Source of the DNA: Pontimonas sp964350865
GTDB taxonomy: Bacteria > Actinomycetota > Actinomycetes > Actinomycetales > Microbacteriaceae
Reading direction: 5' to 3'
Assembly (NCBI GenBank): GCA_964350865.1
Contig: CAYGLJ010000045.1
Coordinates: 1 to 7,235, forward strand
Length of the DNA stretch: 7,235 nt
Part shown: positions 1 to 5,725 of the stretch, piece after piece
Position numbering within the stretch: the first letter of the stretch is position 1
Layout of the letters: each line of letters begins with the position of its first letter
The notes under the pieces: model-generated
The model's input: only the letters and a program-made list of their open reading frames with translations
The model's database searches: none
What the model was told of the DNA's origin: nothing
Program-made: the position numbers and the translations under genes

Positions 1-174
1 ATTGCGCTGGCCATCATGGGCATCGTCTTTTCCAGAAAGTTGATCGCGCTCGAAAAAGCCGAGGCACAGCCTCCCACTGTGATGCCGCGGGTGTCGCTGG
101 TGCTGTCGATACTCGCCCTGGTCATCACCGTAGGACTGATGGCTTTTGCTTTGCCAGTGGCGCTGGGCTGGTAG
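1..174 (+). CDS. C-terminal fragment of a membrane protein, function unknown (5' end outside window)
   Basis: An open frame enters from the left edge and ends at TAG 172-174, leaving 57 residues. The fragment starts with the end of a hydrophobic stretch, continues through a charged linker of about 20 residues containing RKLIALEKAEAQPP, and finishes with a strongly hydrophobic segment (about residues 30-57) that looks like a terminal transmembrane helix ending LGW. The layout suggests a two-helix or larger integral membrane protein with its last helix at the extreme C-terminus. No start is assigned because the frame is open at base 1. The next gene is convergent and only 18 bases away, and I see no hairpin terminator between them. 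I do not recognise a family; the hydrophobic pattern and good codon use are the only support. Confidence 0.6.
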   Translation: MALAIMGIVFSRKLIALEKAEAQPPTVMPRVSLVLSILALVITVGLMAFALPVALGW

Positions 175-192
175 AGATTTCCTGAAAAACCA

Positions 193-390
193 TCACCGCA
201 GAGTGAAGTGGAAAACAATTCCTAGAACGGTGATGACCAGGCCAGAGATGCCGAGCATCGTATGGGCACGCTCTTTCCAGAAAAACCGGGCACGAGCCAG
301 CAGATAGATGAAGGGTTTGGCCTCAGACTTCCGGAAACCACCATCAGCCATATAGGCACCGATTGCGGCCATCACCAAGAACCACGACAT
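193..390 (-). CDS. small two-helix membrane protein, function unknown
   Basis: This 65-residue frame starts MSWFLVMAAI and has a short hydrophobic N-terminus (residues 3-14), a basic middle (about 20-42, with RKSEAK and RARFFWKERAH) and a clear transmembrane helix at about 43-62 (LGISGLVITVLGIVFHF). The basic middle between two hydrophobic parts fits a small inner-membrane protein with a cytoplasmic loop. No good Shine-Dalgarno site precedes the ATG at 388-390, so the start is uncertain; the second ATG at residue 7 is possible. It is convergent with the fragment at 1-174 and divergent from the ABC exporter gene at 498, sharing with it an intergenic region rich in inverted repeats. The protein looks real by composition, but I do not recognise the family. 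Confidence 0.5.
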   Translation of the reverse strand: MSWFLVMAAIGAYMADGGFRKSEAKPFIYLLARARFFWKERAHTMLGISGLVITVLGIVFHFTLR

Positions 391-393
391 GAA

Positions 394-452
394 ACCACAG
401 TACCCACGTACACGTCGCCTCGTGTTTCAGGAATGTCCTGACCTACTGTGGT
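394..452. repeat. nested inverted repeats in the divergent intergenic region
   Basis: A perfect 9-base inverted repeat, ACCACAGTA at 394-402 and TACTGTGGT at 444-452, encloses a second perfect one, TCAGGA-ATG-TCCTGA at 427-441. Both lie between the divergent starts at 390 and 498. A terminator is not expected between divergent genes, so these are better read as regulator binding sites or a leader RNA structure. That reading is inference; the repeats themselves are visible in the sequence. Confidence 0.5.
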
Positions 453-497
453 GTTCTATTCCTTAGTGCTTTCACCTCCACACAAGAAAACGATGTC

Positions 498-2357
498 ATG
501 ACCTCAGTTCCGGCCCACGGGCCACTTGGCCGCTACAGCCAAACCGAAGAGAGCAAACGCGAGGCAATAGAGAACGCCCCGTCCATCGATGGGTTGATGC
601 CGAGAATTCTCCGCCTGTTCGAACCCCACCGCCGACCGCTTACTCTGACCATTGGTTTGGTCGTAACCGGAGCTGCGCTGTCCGTCATTCCTCCGCTTCT
701 CATCCAAGAGGCCTTTAACGAAGGCCTCTTTCCTGAGAGCGGTGTTCCCAACATCCCCATCTTGACCACATTGGTGCTCATCATGGTGTCGCTCTGGGCT
801 GTCATTGGAGCGCTCAGTGTTTGGCAGCACTACCTCACGGCCCAGATTGGAAATCGGGTGATGGGCTCTCTCCGCGTGCGGATGTTCGAGCACCTGCAGT
901 CGATGCACCTAGGGTTTTTCACCAAAGCCAAGACCGGGGCCATCCAGTCGAGACTTCAAAATGATGTGGGTGGAGTGGCCAGCGTCCTCAAGGAAGTCAT
1001 CGCAAATCTGTTGGGAAGCACCGTCACCGTCCTCGCCTCCCTGGTAGCGATGCTGATTCTCAGCTGGGAACTCACCCTCGTCGCCGTGATTTTGCTCCCT
1101 GTGATGATCCTCTTACAGAAGCGAATAGGTCGGGTTCGTGCCCGCATTGCCGCAGCAACTCAGAACTCGCTCAGCGAAATGTCCGCGATGACCCAGGAGG
1201 CGCTGGGAGTGAGTGGCATCTTGCTCTCGAAGAGCTTCGGTCGCCAGCGCAGCGAAGTGGAGCGCTATGAGCGAGAGAACCAGACACAAATTGGCCTGCA
1301 GGTGAAATTGTCGATGTCGGGTCAGGCTTTCTTCGCGCTCATTCAGTTGTTTATGTCGGCGATCCCCGCCGTGATTTACCTGGTGGCTGGAGTTTTACTT
1401 CTCGGGGGTAGTCCCCTCACGGTCGGAACTCTGGTGGCTTTCACGACAGCTCAGTCCAGGCTGATGTTTCCGATGATGAACCTTCTGCAAATTGGGCTCG
1501 AAATTCAGACCTCCCGGGCACTCTTTGCGCGAATCTTCGAGTACCTCGATCTCACCCCTGCAATAACGAGTCCGCAGTCCCCGACGGCTCTCCCGGCTTC
1601 AGAGCTCGGACGAGTGGAATTTGAGAATGTGTCGTTCCGCTACGACGAGAGAGAAGACGACAGCGAAGCTGCAGGTCTTACCGATCTGAGCTTCCGGATC
1701 GAACCAGGAGAATATGTCGCTCTCGTGGGCCCCTCGGGAGCGGGGAAAACGACGATTACCTCCCTGGTCCCCCGGTTCTTCGACGTCAACTCAGGAAGTG
1801 TGAAGTTTGCCGGGGTGGATGTCCGCGAGTGTGACCAAGACGACCTCATTAACAACATTGGCATTTTGAGCCAGGAGACATTCCTGTTCAACGACACCAT
1901 TGCTGAAAACATCGCCTATGCGAAGCATGACGCTAGCCCTCAAGAGATTGAGGATGCAGCTCGCATGGCTAACATCCACGACACCATCCTGTCGTTCCCC
2001 GATGGTTACGACACAGTGGTCGGCGAGAGGGGTTATCGTCTCAGTGGTGGAGAGAAGCAACGCATCGCAATCGCCCGAGTCCTCCTCAAAGACCCCAAGG
2101 TTCTCATCCTCGATGAAGCCACCAGCTCCCTCGACACCCAGTCCGAGCGGTTGGTCCAAGCGGCTCTCGACTCAGCATCGGCCAACAGAACGACTATTGC
2201 TATTGCTCACCGCCTTTCGACTGTGGTGAACGCCGATCGAATTATGGTCGTCTCGGGCGGTCGTATCGTGGAGTCGGGTACCCACCGCGAACTTGTCAGT
2301 AAGAAGGGCCTCTATGCGGCACTCCTCACCGAGCAGCGCCTGGAGGTGGCGGGCTAA
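498..2357 (+). CDS. ABC-type exporter, fused permease and ATPase (MsbA/MdlB-like half transporter)
   Basis: This 619-residue protein has the usual length and order of a half-size ABC exporter: an N-terminal cytoplasmic lead of about 45 residues, a six-helix exporter domain (about 48-330) and a C-terminal ATPase domain (about 370-610). The ATPase motifs are intact: A-loop Tyr382, Walker A GPSGAGKTT at 411-419, Q-loop Gln459, signature LSGGEKQR at 515-522, Walker B VLILDE at 535-540 with catalytic Glu540, D-loop SSLD at 543-546 and switch His571. The segment FFTKAKTGAIQSRLQND (140-156) matches the conserved coupling-helix region of lipid and drug exporters. Such proteins act as homodimers or heterodimers in the cytoplasmic membrane, expelling lipids, peptides or drugs; the substrate cannot be read here. 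Because the ATPase site is complete, a homodimer is plausible. The ATG at 498 lacks a strong Shine-Dalgarno site and there is no better in-frame start. A lipoprotein gene follows 24 bases downstream. Confidence 0.95.
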   Translation: MTSVPAHGPLGRYSQTEESKREAIENAPSIDGLMPRILRLFEPHRRPLTLTIGLVVTGAALSVIPPLLIQEAFNEGLFPESGVPNIPILTTLVLIMVSLWAVIGALSVWQHYLTAQIGNRVMGSLRVRMFEHLQSMHLGFFTKAKTGAIQSRLQNDVGGVASVLKEVIANLLGSTVTVLASLVAMLILSWELTLVAVILLPVMILLQKRIGRVRARIAAATQNSLSEMSAMTQEALGVSGILLSKSFGRQRSEVERYERENQTQIGLQVKLSMSGQAFFALIQLFMSAIPAVIYLVAGVLLLGGSPLTVGTLVAFTTAQSRLMFPMMNLLQIGLEIQTSRALFARIFEYLDLTPAITSPQSPTALPASELGRVEFENVSFRYDEREDDSEAAGLTDLSFRIEPGEYVALVGPSGAGKTTITSLVPRFFDVNSGSVKFAGVDVRECDQDDLINNIGILSQETFLFNDTIAENIAYAKHDASPQEIEDAARMANIHDTILSFPDGYDTVVGERGYRLSGGEKQRIAIARVLLKDPKVLILDEATSSLDTQSERLVQAALDSASANRTTIAIAHRLSTVVNADRIMVVSGGRIVESGTHRELVSKKGLYAALLTEQRLEVAG

Positions 2358-2381
2358 GGCTCGCTGTTAGCCTCGATCATC

Positions 2382-2858
2382 GTGAGAAGAATCTGCTGGC
2401 CGGCCTGGATAAGCGCCATTTCGATGGTCGCTTTTGTTCTCTTGGCCTCCGGATGTCAGTCGTCTGAGCCGTTAGTGCCGAGAGAGATTTACCAGCAGGT
2501 CAACGACGACGGTCGTGAGTGGACTTATGACACTGCATGGCAAAACATTCGAAAACTCAATGCTGATCTGGAGTCAGGAGAACTCAGCACAGTGGCCGAT
2601 GATGCTTTGTTGATCACTTCACAAATGGAGCGATTGACGACTGGCAGAGCAACTGCGTTGAACCGCTCGTGGGCGACCGCTCTGGTGGAGAAGGTCTCTG
2701 AGGAAACGGAGACCAGGTCACTAGAGCTCAACATTCGTGAGGCTCGACAGACAGCACTGCACCTGCAAGACACATTTGATGCAGGGGATTTCACTAGCGC
2801 ACAAGAAGCTGCACTCGAAGTCCACGTGATTACTCGCGATATGGATCTCGGAGGGTAA
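2382..2858 (+). CDS. small helical lipoprotein, function unknown
   Basis: This 158-residue protein has a lipoprotein signal peptide: a basic start (MRR), a hydrophobic core (about residues 10-21) and the lipobox LASGC with Cys25 as the acylation site. The mature part is acidic and predicted mainly helical (for example ESGELSTVADDALLI and EVSEETETRSLELN-type heptad-rich stretches), with no domain I recognise. The start is GTG at 2382, in the same reading frame as the exporter and 24 bases after its stop. The downstream ATG at residue 15 would remove the basic n-region, so GTG is preferred although no Shine-Dalgarno site is visible. The spacing suggests co-transcription with the ABC exporter, so the lipoprotein could be an extracytoplasmic partner; that is inference. 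Nothing in it looks like a known periplasmic substrate-binding protein, for which it is also too short. Confidence 0.75.
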   Translation: MRRICWPAWISAISMVAFVLLASGCQSSEPLVPREIYQQVNDDGREWTYDTAWQNIRKLNADLESGELSTVADDALLITSQMERLTTGRATALNRSWATALVEKVSEETETRSLELNIREARQTALHLQDTFDAGDFTSAQEAALEVHVITRDMDLGG

Positions 2859-2934
2859 TCCCGCACAGGGGCGCAGTTAATGGCGCTGCATTACTCGGCG
2901 AGAGACCACTGCTCACGTCGAATAGTTGGTCCTC

Positions 2935-2958
2935 GAGCGAGGGTGGATTACCCCGCTC
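2935..2958. terminator. GC-rich hairpin between convergent genes, possible bidirectional terminator
   Basis: GAGCG at 2935-2939 and GGGT at 2941-2944, with one bulged A at 2940, pair with ACCC (2950-2953) and CGCTC (2954-2958), giving a nine-pair stem with a five-base loop. It lies between the lipoprotein stop (2858) and the stop of the convergent efflux gene (2986). No T-run follows on either strand, so this is not a classical intrinsic terminator. Actinobacteria often have such U-less hairpins at gene ends, which makes a terminator role reasonable but unproven. Confidence 0.4.
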
Positions 2959-2969
2959 AGGATGGATCT

Positions 2970-2993
2970 AAAAACAAGCCTCGCCTTAGGGCT
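2970..2993 (-). terminator. weak hairpin plus T-run at the end of the DHA2 efflux gene
   Basis: On the minus strand a short stem (AGCCC 2993-2989 with GGGCT-like partner 2981-2977, one G-T pair) has a seven-base loop containing the stop codon and is followed by TGTTTTTAG at 2976-2968. The T-run is the best support; the stem is only four to five pairs, so it is weak on its own and may work together with the hairpin at 2935-2958. Confidence 0.3.
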
Positions 2994-4626
2994 CAGTGAC
3001 CTCGCCCGGTGCGACATCCGCGTCTACGCGAGAGGCCGAGCGTCCCAGCCGGAGGCTCGAGAGAAGGCCCATCAGCAGAAAAGCTCCTGCGGCGTAGGAG
3101 GCGAAACGAGCACCGTCGGTGAAGGCCTCGCCGCTTTCGAACTGAATAGTCTGCGCCACATCTGCAGGGATGTTGGCCATCTCGAGTGTCTGGCTCAGCG
3201 CGGGAATGGCGCCTCCTGCCGAGTTGACGACAGCCTCCACCACCTGGCTTTGCTGGGATGGGGCTATTCCTAGTTCGTCGAGGCGATCAGTGAGAGAGAC
3301 CTCGGTTCCCGTAAACAGCATGGTCCCGATGACCGCGATGCCCAGTGCCGAGCCCACTTGGCGAACGGTGGACTGTGACCCCGAGGCCTGTCCAGTTTCC
3401 GCCATGGGAATGTCGACCATGATGACGCCGGTGAGTTGCGCGGTAGCCAGGCCGACTCCAACACCATAGACAAAGAGGAAGAAGGCGATTGACGTCCACC
3501 CCGTGGCAGTCGAGGCAAAGATTCCAAAGCCCACAACTCCCACGATTTCGAGCACAACTCCGAGCTGAACAGCTCGAGCCGGAGGAAGCTTGCCAGACAG
3601 AGCACCTCCCACGCCGGAGGCCATAAACGCGCCACCAGCAAGGAAAAGCAACACGAGGCCCGCGCCAATCGGGGTCATGCCCACGACGTTTTGTAGCCAC
3701 AGCGGGATTGCGAAGAGGAGTCCAAACTCACCCATCGAGATGATGAGCGCTGCGATCGAACCGTTTCGAAATGATTCGATGCGGAAGAGGTTCAAATCAA
3801 GCAACACTCCCTGGTTCGCTTTCACACGACGGTTCTCCCACAGAACAAACAAAACTCCGAATACCAACGCAGCCACCAGAGCGACCGGAATGACCGAGAT
3901 GCCACCGTCCGGCCAACTCAGCGATCCCACTTCAAACGTGTTCCCGTTGGTCGTCCACCAGCCATACACTCGTCCCTCGATCAGCCCGAAGACCAGCGGG
4001 CCGAATAGGAGCACAGAGAGGATTGCTCCCACCCAATCGAGTGCCTTCTTTGCGCCGGGGGCCTTCGATTCCATCACGGTTGCGAGAAGACCGATGATGA
4101 TGATTGCCCCGAGGGGAACGTTGATGAGAAACGCCCAGCGCCAGGTGAAGTCGGTGGCGAGCCAGCCACCCAAGACCGGCCCAACCGCGACCATCCCTCC
4201 GATAGTGGAGCCCCACACGGCGAAAGCGATCCCTCGCTCACGCCCTCGGAACGTTGCGTTGACGAGCGAAAGCGTTGTGGGGAGAACCATGGCACCCCCG
4301 AAGCCCTGCACCACTCTGGCGAGAATAAGACTCGAAGCCGAGTCAGCTGACCCTGCCCAGACAGACGCGAGCACAAAAATCACGATGCCCACCAAGAGCA
4401 GCAAACGACGCCCCAGCCGGTCGGCCAATGAACCCCAAATCAGAAGCGTTGAGGCGAAGACCAGCACGTAGGACTCTTGCACCCACTGCACCTCCGTTGA
4501 GGTGAGATTTAGTTCATTGATGATTTCAGGGAAAATCGTGTTCACGATTGTTCCGTCGATAATGACGAGCGAGATGGAGAGGGAGATAAAGAGCAGCCCG
4601 ATCCATCGCCTTCGAGGGGACGTCAC
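2986..4626 (-). CDS. major facilitator superfamily efflux protein, DHA2 (14-helix, EmrB/QacA-like) family
   Basis: This 546-residue protein is a proton-driven multidrug or metabolite exporter of the cytoplasmic membrane. Using the GTG at 4626 as residue 1, it shows the DHA2 motifs in order: the helix-1 motif DGTIVN at 24-29 (normally LDxTIVN), motif A GSLADRLGRR at 65-74, motif B around Arg104 (ILARVVQGFGG, 101-111) and antiporter motif C GGMVAVGPVLGG at 143-154. About 14 hydrophobic segments and a polar C-terminal tail (about 520-546) fit the family length. The frame extends upstream to a TTG at 4650, but GAAAGG at 4640-4635 sits eight bases before the GTG, so 4626 is chosen. It is convergent with the lipoprotein gene on its left, and on its right two small membrane genes lie upstream on the same strand. 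No regulator gene is adjacent, so the substrate cannot be guessed. Confidence 0.95.
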   Translation of the reverse strand: MTSPRRRWIGLLFISLSISLVIIDGTIVNTIFPEIINELNLTSTEVQWVQESYVLVFASTLLIWGSLADRLGRRLLLLVGIVIFVLASVWAGSADSASSLILARVVQGFGGAMVLPTTLSLVNATFRGRERGIAFAVWGSTIGGMVAVGPVLGGWLATDFTWRWAFLINVPLGAIIIIGLLATVMESKAPGAKKALDWVGAILSVLLFGPLVFGLIEGRVYGWWTTNGNTFEVGSLSWPDGGISVIPVALVAALVFGVLFVLWENRRVKANQGVLLDLNLFRIESFRNGSIAALIISMGEFGLLFAIPLWLQNVVGMTPIGAGLVLLFLAGGAFMASGVGGALSGKLPPARAVQLGVVLEIVGVVGFGIFASTATGWTSIAFFLFVYGVGVGLATAQLTGVIMVDIPMAETGQASGSQSTVRQVGSALGIAVIGTMLFTGTEVSLTDRLDELGIAPSQQSQVVEAVVNSAGGAIPALSQTLEMANIPADVAQTIQFESGEAFTDGARFASYAAGAFLLMGLLSSLRLGRSASRVDADVAPGEVTEP

Positions 4627-4634
4627 AACATCTA

Positions 4635-4640
4635 CCTTTC
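4635..4640 (-). promoter_or_regulatory. ribosome binding site that fixes the DHA2 efflux start
   Basis: On the minus strand GAAAGG (4640-4635) lies eight bases from GTG 4626-4624. This is standard spacing, and the longer TTG start at 4650 would place the site inside the coding region. Confidence 0.6.
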
Positions 4641-4699
4641 TCTGGTGCAAGTGGTCACAGAGGACAAAACTCCACCGCGACTCAACCTACACCGGGAGT

Positions 4700-4736
4700 C
4701 TCGTGTGCACCGCGACGAGCACAGGTTGCGCAATTG
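4700..4736. repeat. inverted repeats upstream of the DHA2 efflux gene, possible operator
   Basis: CTCGT at 4700-4704 and ACGAG at 4715-4719 form an inverted repeat with a ten-base spacer. Next to it are the perfect palindromes TTGCGCAA (4726-4733) and CAATTG (4731-4736). They lie 74-110 bases before the efflux gene start and just after the stop of the 39-residue gene. Efflux genes of this type are often controlled by TetR or MarR repressors, which makes an operator possible; no regulator gene is in the window. Confidence 0.25.
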
Positions 4737-4743
4737 ACCCGAC

Positions 4744-4863
4744 TTAGGCGACCAGACCCATGAGCAAGAAAAAGCCCACAGCAAGGATTGCCGTCGCCGT
4801 GACAATCAGTCCCGGCCATAGGTGCCACTCATTCACGAGCTGAATCCATGACTTCTTTGCCAT
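4744..4863 (-). CDS. 39-residue single-helix membrane protein, function unknown
   Basis: The frame begins MAKKSWIQLV and ends LLMGLVA, with a TAA stop at 4746-4744. Residues 1-16 are polar and include two Lys and several Trp/His positions; residues 17-39 form one transmembrane helix running to the C-terminus (WPGLIVTATAILAVGFFLLM). The ATG at 4863 is preceded by AAGGGAG at 4877-4871 with seven bases of spacing, the best kind of ribosome binding site in the window, and this makes the gene believable despite its length. It starts 31 bases after the stop of the 123-residue membrane protein on the same strand, and that gene has the same AAGGGAG site, so the two are probably co-transcribed. It may be a small partner or regulator of a membrane complex. 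I do not recognise a family. Confidence 0.7.
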   Translation of the reverse strand: MAKKSWIQLVNEWHLWPGLIVTATAILAVGFFLLMGLVA

Positions 4864-4894
4864 ACACGCGCTCCCTTCTCCTTGCTCACGCTCC

Positions 4895-5266
4895 CTAGAG
4901 GATGAGGAGCACCAGGCTCAGCAGCAGCGCCAGGCTGAAGACGGCCATCAGCACACGCGTATAGATGAGGTATGAACCACTCGAGGCGATGTTTTGTGCC
5001 ACACCGCTGAGGTTACCGATGGCCTGCAAGTCTTTAACAACCGACTGTGCTTCGCGGATGACAGCGAACTGGTTCAAAACACTGAGCGACCCCACGGTCA
5101 CCAGGAACAGAGATGCAAAGGCGTGAGCGAAGGTGTAGGGACCATCGAAATAGCCCATCATTGCCATGACAGTAATCACGGCCAGAGCGATAACGGAGGG
5201 CATTTGGGCGGAAATAATCTGGCGTCTCTTGTCGTTCCAGAGCTCAACGAGGTCTTTTTCAGTCAT
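4895..5266 (-). CDS. 123-residue membrane protein with three predicted helices, function unknown
   Basis: With the ATG at 5266 the protein starts MTEKDLVELWNDKRRQ, a polar, amphipathic N-terminus. Hydrophobic segments follow at about 24-40, 46-66 and 100-123, with a polar linker (67-95, REAQSVVKDLQAIG) between the last two. The frame is open to 5311, but AAGGGAG at 5278-5272 lies five bases before ATG 5266, and the extra 15 residues (MRKSGFSPGHKKGEA) overlap that site, so the shorter start is chosen. Its stop is 31 bases from the 39-residue membrane gene, its likely operon partner. Upstream are an inverted-repeat-rich leader (5287-5348) and then the tRNA fragment, so transcription could start in the leader or read through from the tRNA. 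I recognise no catalytic motif or named family. Confidence 0.8.
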   Translation of the reverse strand: MTEKDLVELWNDKRRQIISAQMPSVIALAVITVMAMMGYFDGPYTFAHAFASLFLVTVGSLSVLNQFAVIREAQSVVKDLQAIGNLSGVAQNIASSGSYLIYTRVLMAVFSLALLLSLVLLIL

Positions 5267-5286
5267 GGCTTCTCCCTTTTTGTGGC

Positions 5287-5348
5287 CCGGAGAAAATCCG
5301 GACTTTCTCACGCTAACAGTGTTGGGCGCCCGATAGTGCTGTGAGAAA
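5287..5348. repeat. overlapping inverted repeats in the leader between tRNA 3' end and membrane operon
   Basis: Three inverted repeats share bases here. TTTCTCAC (5304-5311) pairs with GTGAGAAA (5341-5348) around the central palindrome GGGCGCCC (5324-5331). TTTCTC (5304-5309) can instead pair with GAGAAA (5290-5295). CCGGA (5287-5291) pairs with TCCGG (5297-5301). In minus-strand RNA the middle segment has two possible partners, so the hairpins exclude each other. The place, 50 bases past the tRNA end and just before the 5266 start, fits either tRNA termination or a leader switch; neither is proven. Confidence 0.4.
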
Positions 5349-5397
5349 CCCGTATGTTTCGAAACTGGGCCTGGTGCTCGTTCATCGGAACATGCTG

Positions 5398-5429
5398 TGG
5401 CACGCCCGGAGGGATTCGAACCCCCAACC
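5398..5429 (-). tRNA. 3' part of a tRNA gene, probably tRNA-Arg(ACG), cut by an assembly gap
   Basis: Read on the minus strand, these 32 bases are a textbook tRNA 3' end: GGTT of the variable loop, T stem GGGGG, T loop TTCGAAT, T stem CCCTC, acceptor strand CGGGCGT, discriminator G and encoded CCA at 5400-5398. The five T-stem pairs form, one being G-T. The anticodon is not in this piece; the ACG assignment relies on the 14 bases after the gap (5530-5543), which continue the same tRNA. Because no 5' half is found after the gap, this could be a functional gene interrupted only by the assembly, or a duplicated 3' half left by an integrative element. Confidence 0.8.
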
Positions 5430-5529
5430 NNNNNNNNNNNNNNNNNNNNNNNNNNNNNNNNNNNNNNNNNNNNNNNNNNNNNNNNNNNNNNNNNNNNNNN
5501 NNNNNNNNNNNNNNNNNNNNNNNNNNNNN
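5430..5529. other. assembly gap of exactly 100 Ns
   Basis: The run is exactly 100 bases, the usual placeholder for a scaffold join of unknown size, so the sequence on the two sides belongs to separate contigs. Both contig ends lie within the same tRNA type, which points to a repeated tRNA 3' segment as the cause of the break. Reading frames that cross the Ns are not real evidence. Confidence 0.95.
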
Positions 5530-5543
5530 CTTCTGATCCGTAG
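5530..5543 (-). other. tRNA anticodon-loop remnant, candidate attachment-site core boundary
   Basis: On the minus strand these bases read CTACGGATCAGAAG: anticodon loop CTACGGA with anticodon ACG, then the 3' side of the anticodon stem TCAGA and the start of the variable loop. The five bases that should form the other side of the stem (5548-5544) read AAGAA and give only one of five pairs, and there is no D arm or 5' acceptor strand further right. The tRNA identity therefore stops at the anticodon loop, a common crossover place for tyrosine recombinases. Fourteen bases is short, so support comes mainly from the exact continuation of the tRNA piece left of the gap. Confidence 0.55.
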
Positions 5544-5725
5544 TTCTTTCCACACCCGCCAACTCACGCGGTCCTCTCCCGAATTAGCATCGCGGCCCCT
5601 AGCTGTGAGTTGCCAGATGGCTCTGGGCGAGCCAGCCCGTTGCCTCACACCTCGGCAAGTGGTCCCCTTGCGAACAATGACTGGATGCGTGTATCAAAAA
5701 TGTTTATTTGAGTTAACATATAGAT
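5544..5725. other. non-coding stretch right of the gap
   Basis: No convincing gene is visible on either strand. There is one neat hairpin, TGGCTC (5618-5623) with GAGCCA (5629-5634) and a five-base loop, without a T-run. From about 5694 to 5725 the sequence becomes distinctly AT-rich, including TAACAT at 5714-5719, which fits the TAnnnT form of actinobacterial -10 elements. No clear -35 partner is seen at the usual spacing, so a promoter is only a possibility. No integrase or direct repeat is present. Confidence 0.4.

Noticed and set aside
2868..2896. Small inverted repeat TAATG/CATTA as a terminator after the lipoprotein
   Set aside because: Only five AT-rich pairs with a six-base loop and no T-run; the hairpin at 2935-2958 is a better candidate.
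3590..4471. 293-codon plus-strand frame inside the efflux gene
   Set aside because: Fully antisense to a clear DHA2 transporter. The product is rich in Pro, Thr, Ser and Arg, as expected for the reverse of a hydrophobic GC-rich gene.
4627..4650. Longer efflux protein starting at TTG 4650
   Set aside because: It has no ribosome binding site, while GAAAGG is correctly placed for GTG 4626. The extra eight residues add nothing to the first membrane helix.
5398..5429. 3' end of a tmRNA instead of a tRNA
   Set aside because: The T arm alone could fit either, but the right side of the gap continues as an anticodon stem-loop at the spacing of a normal tRNA, and no tag-peptide region is seen.
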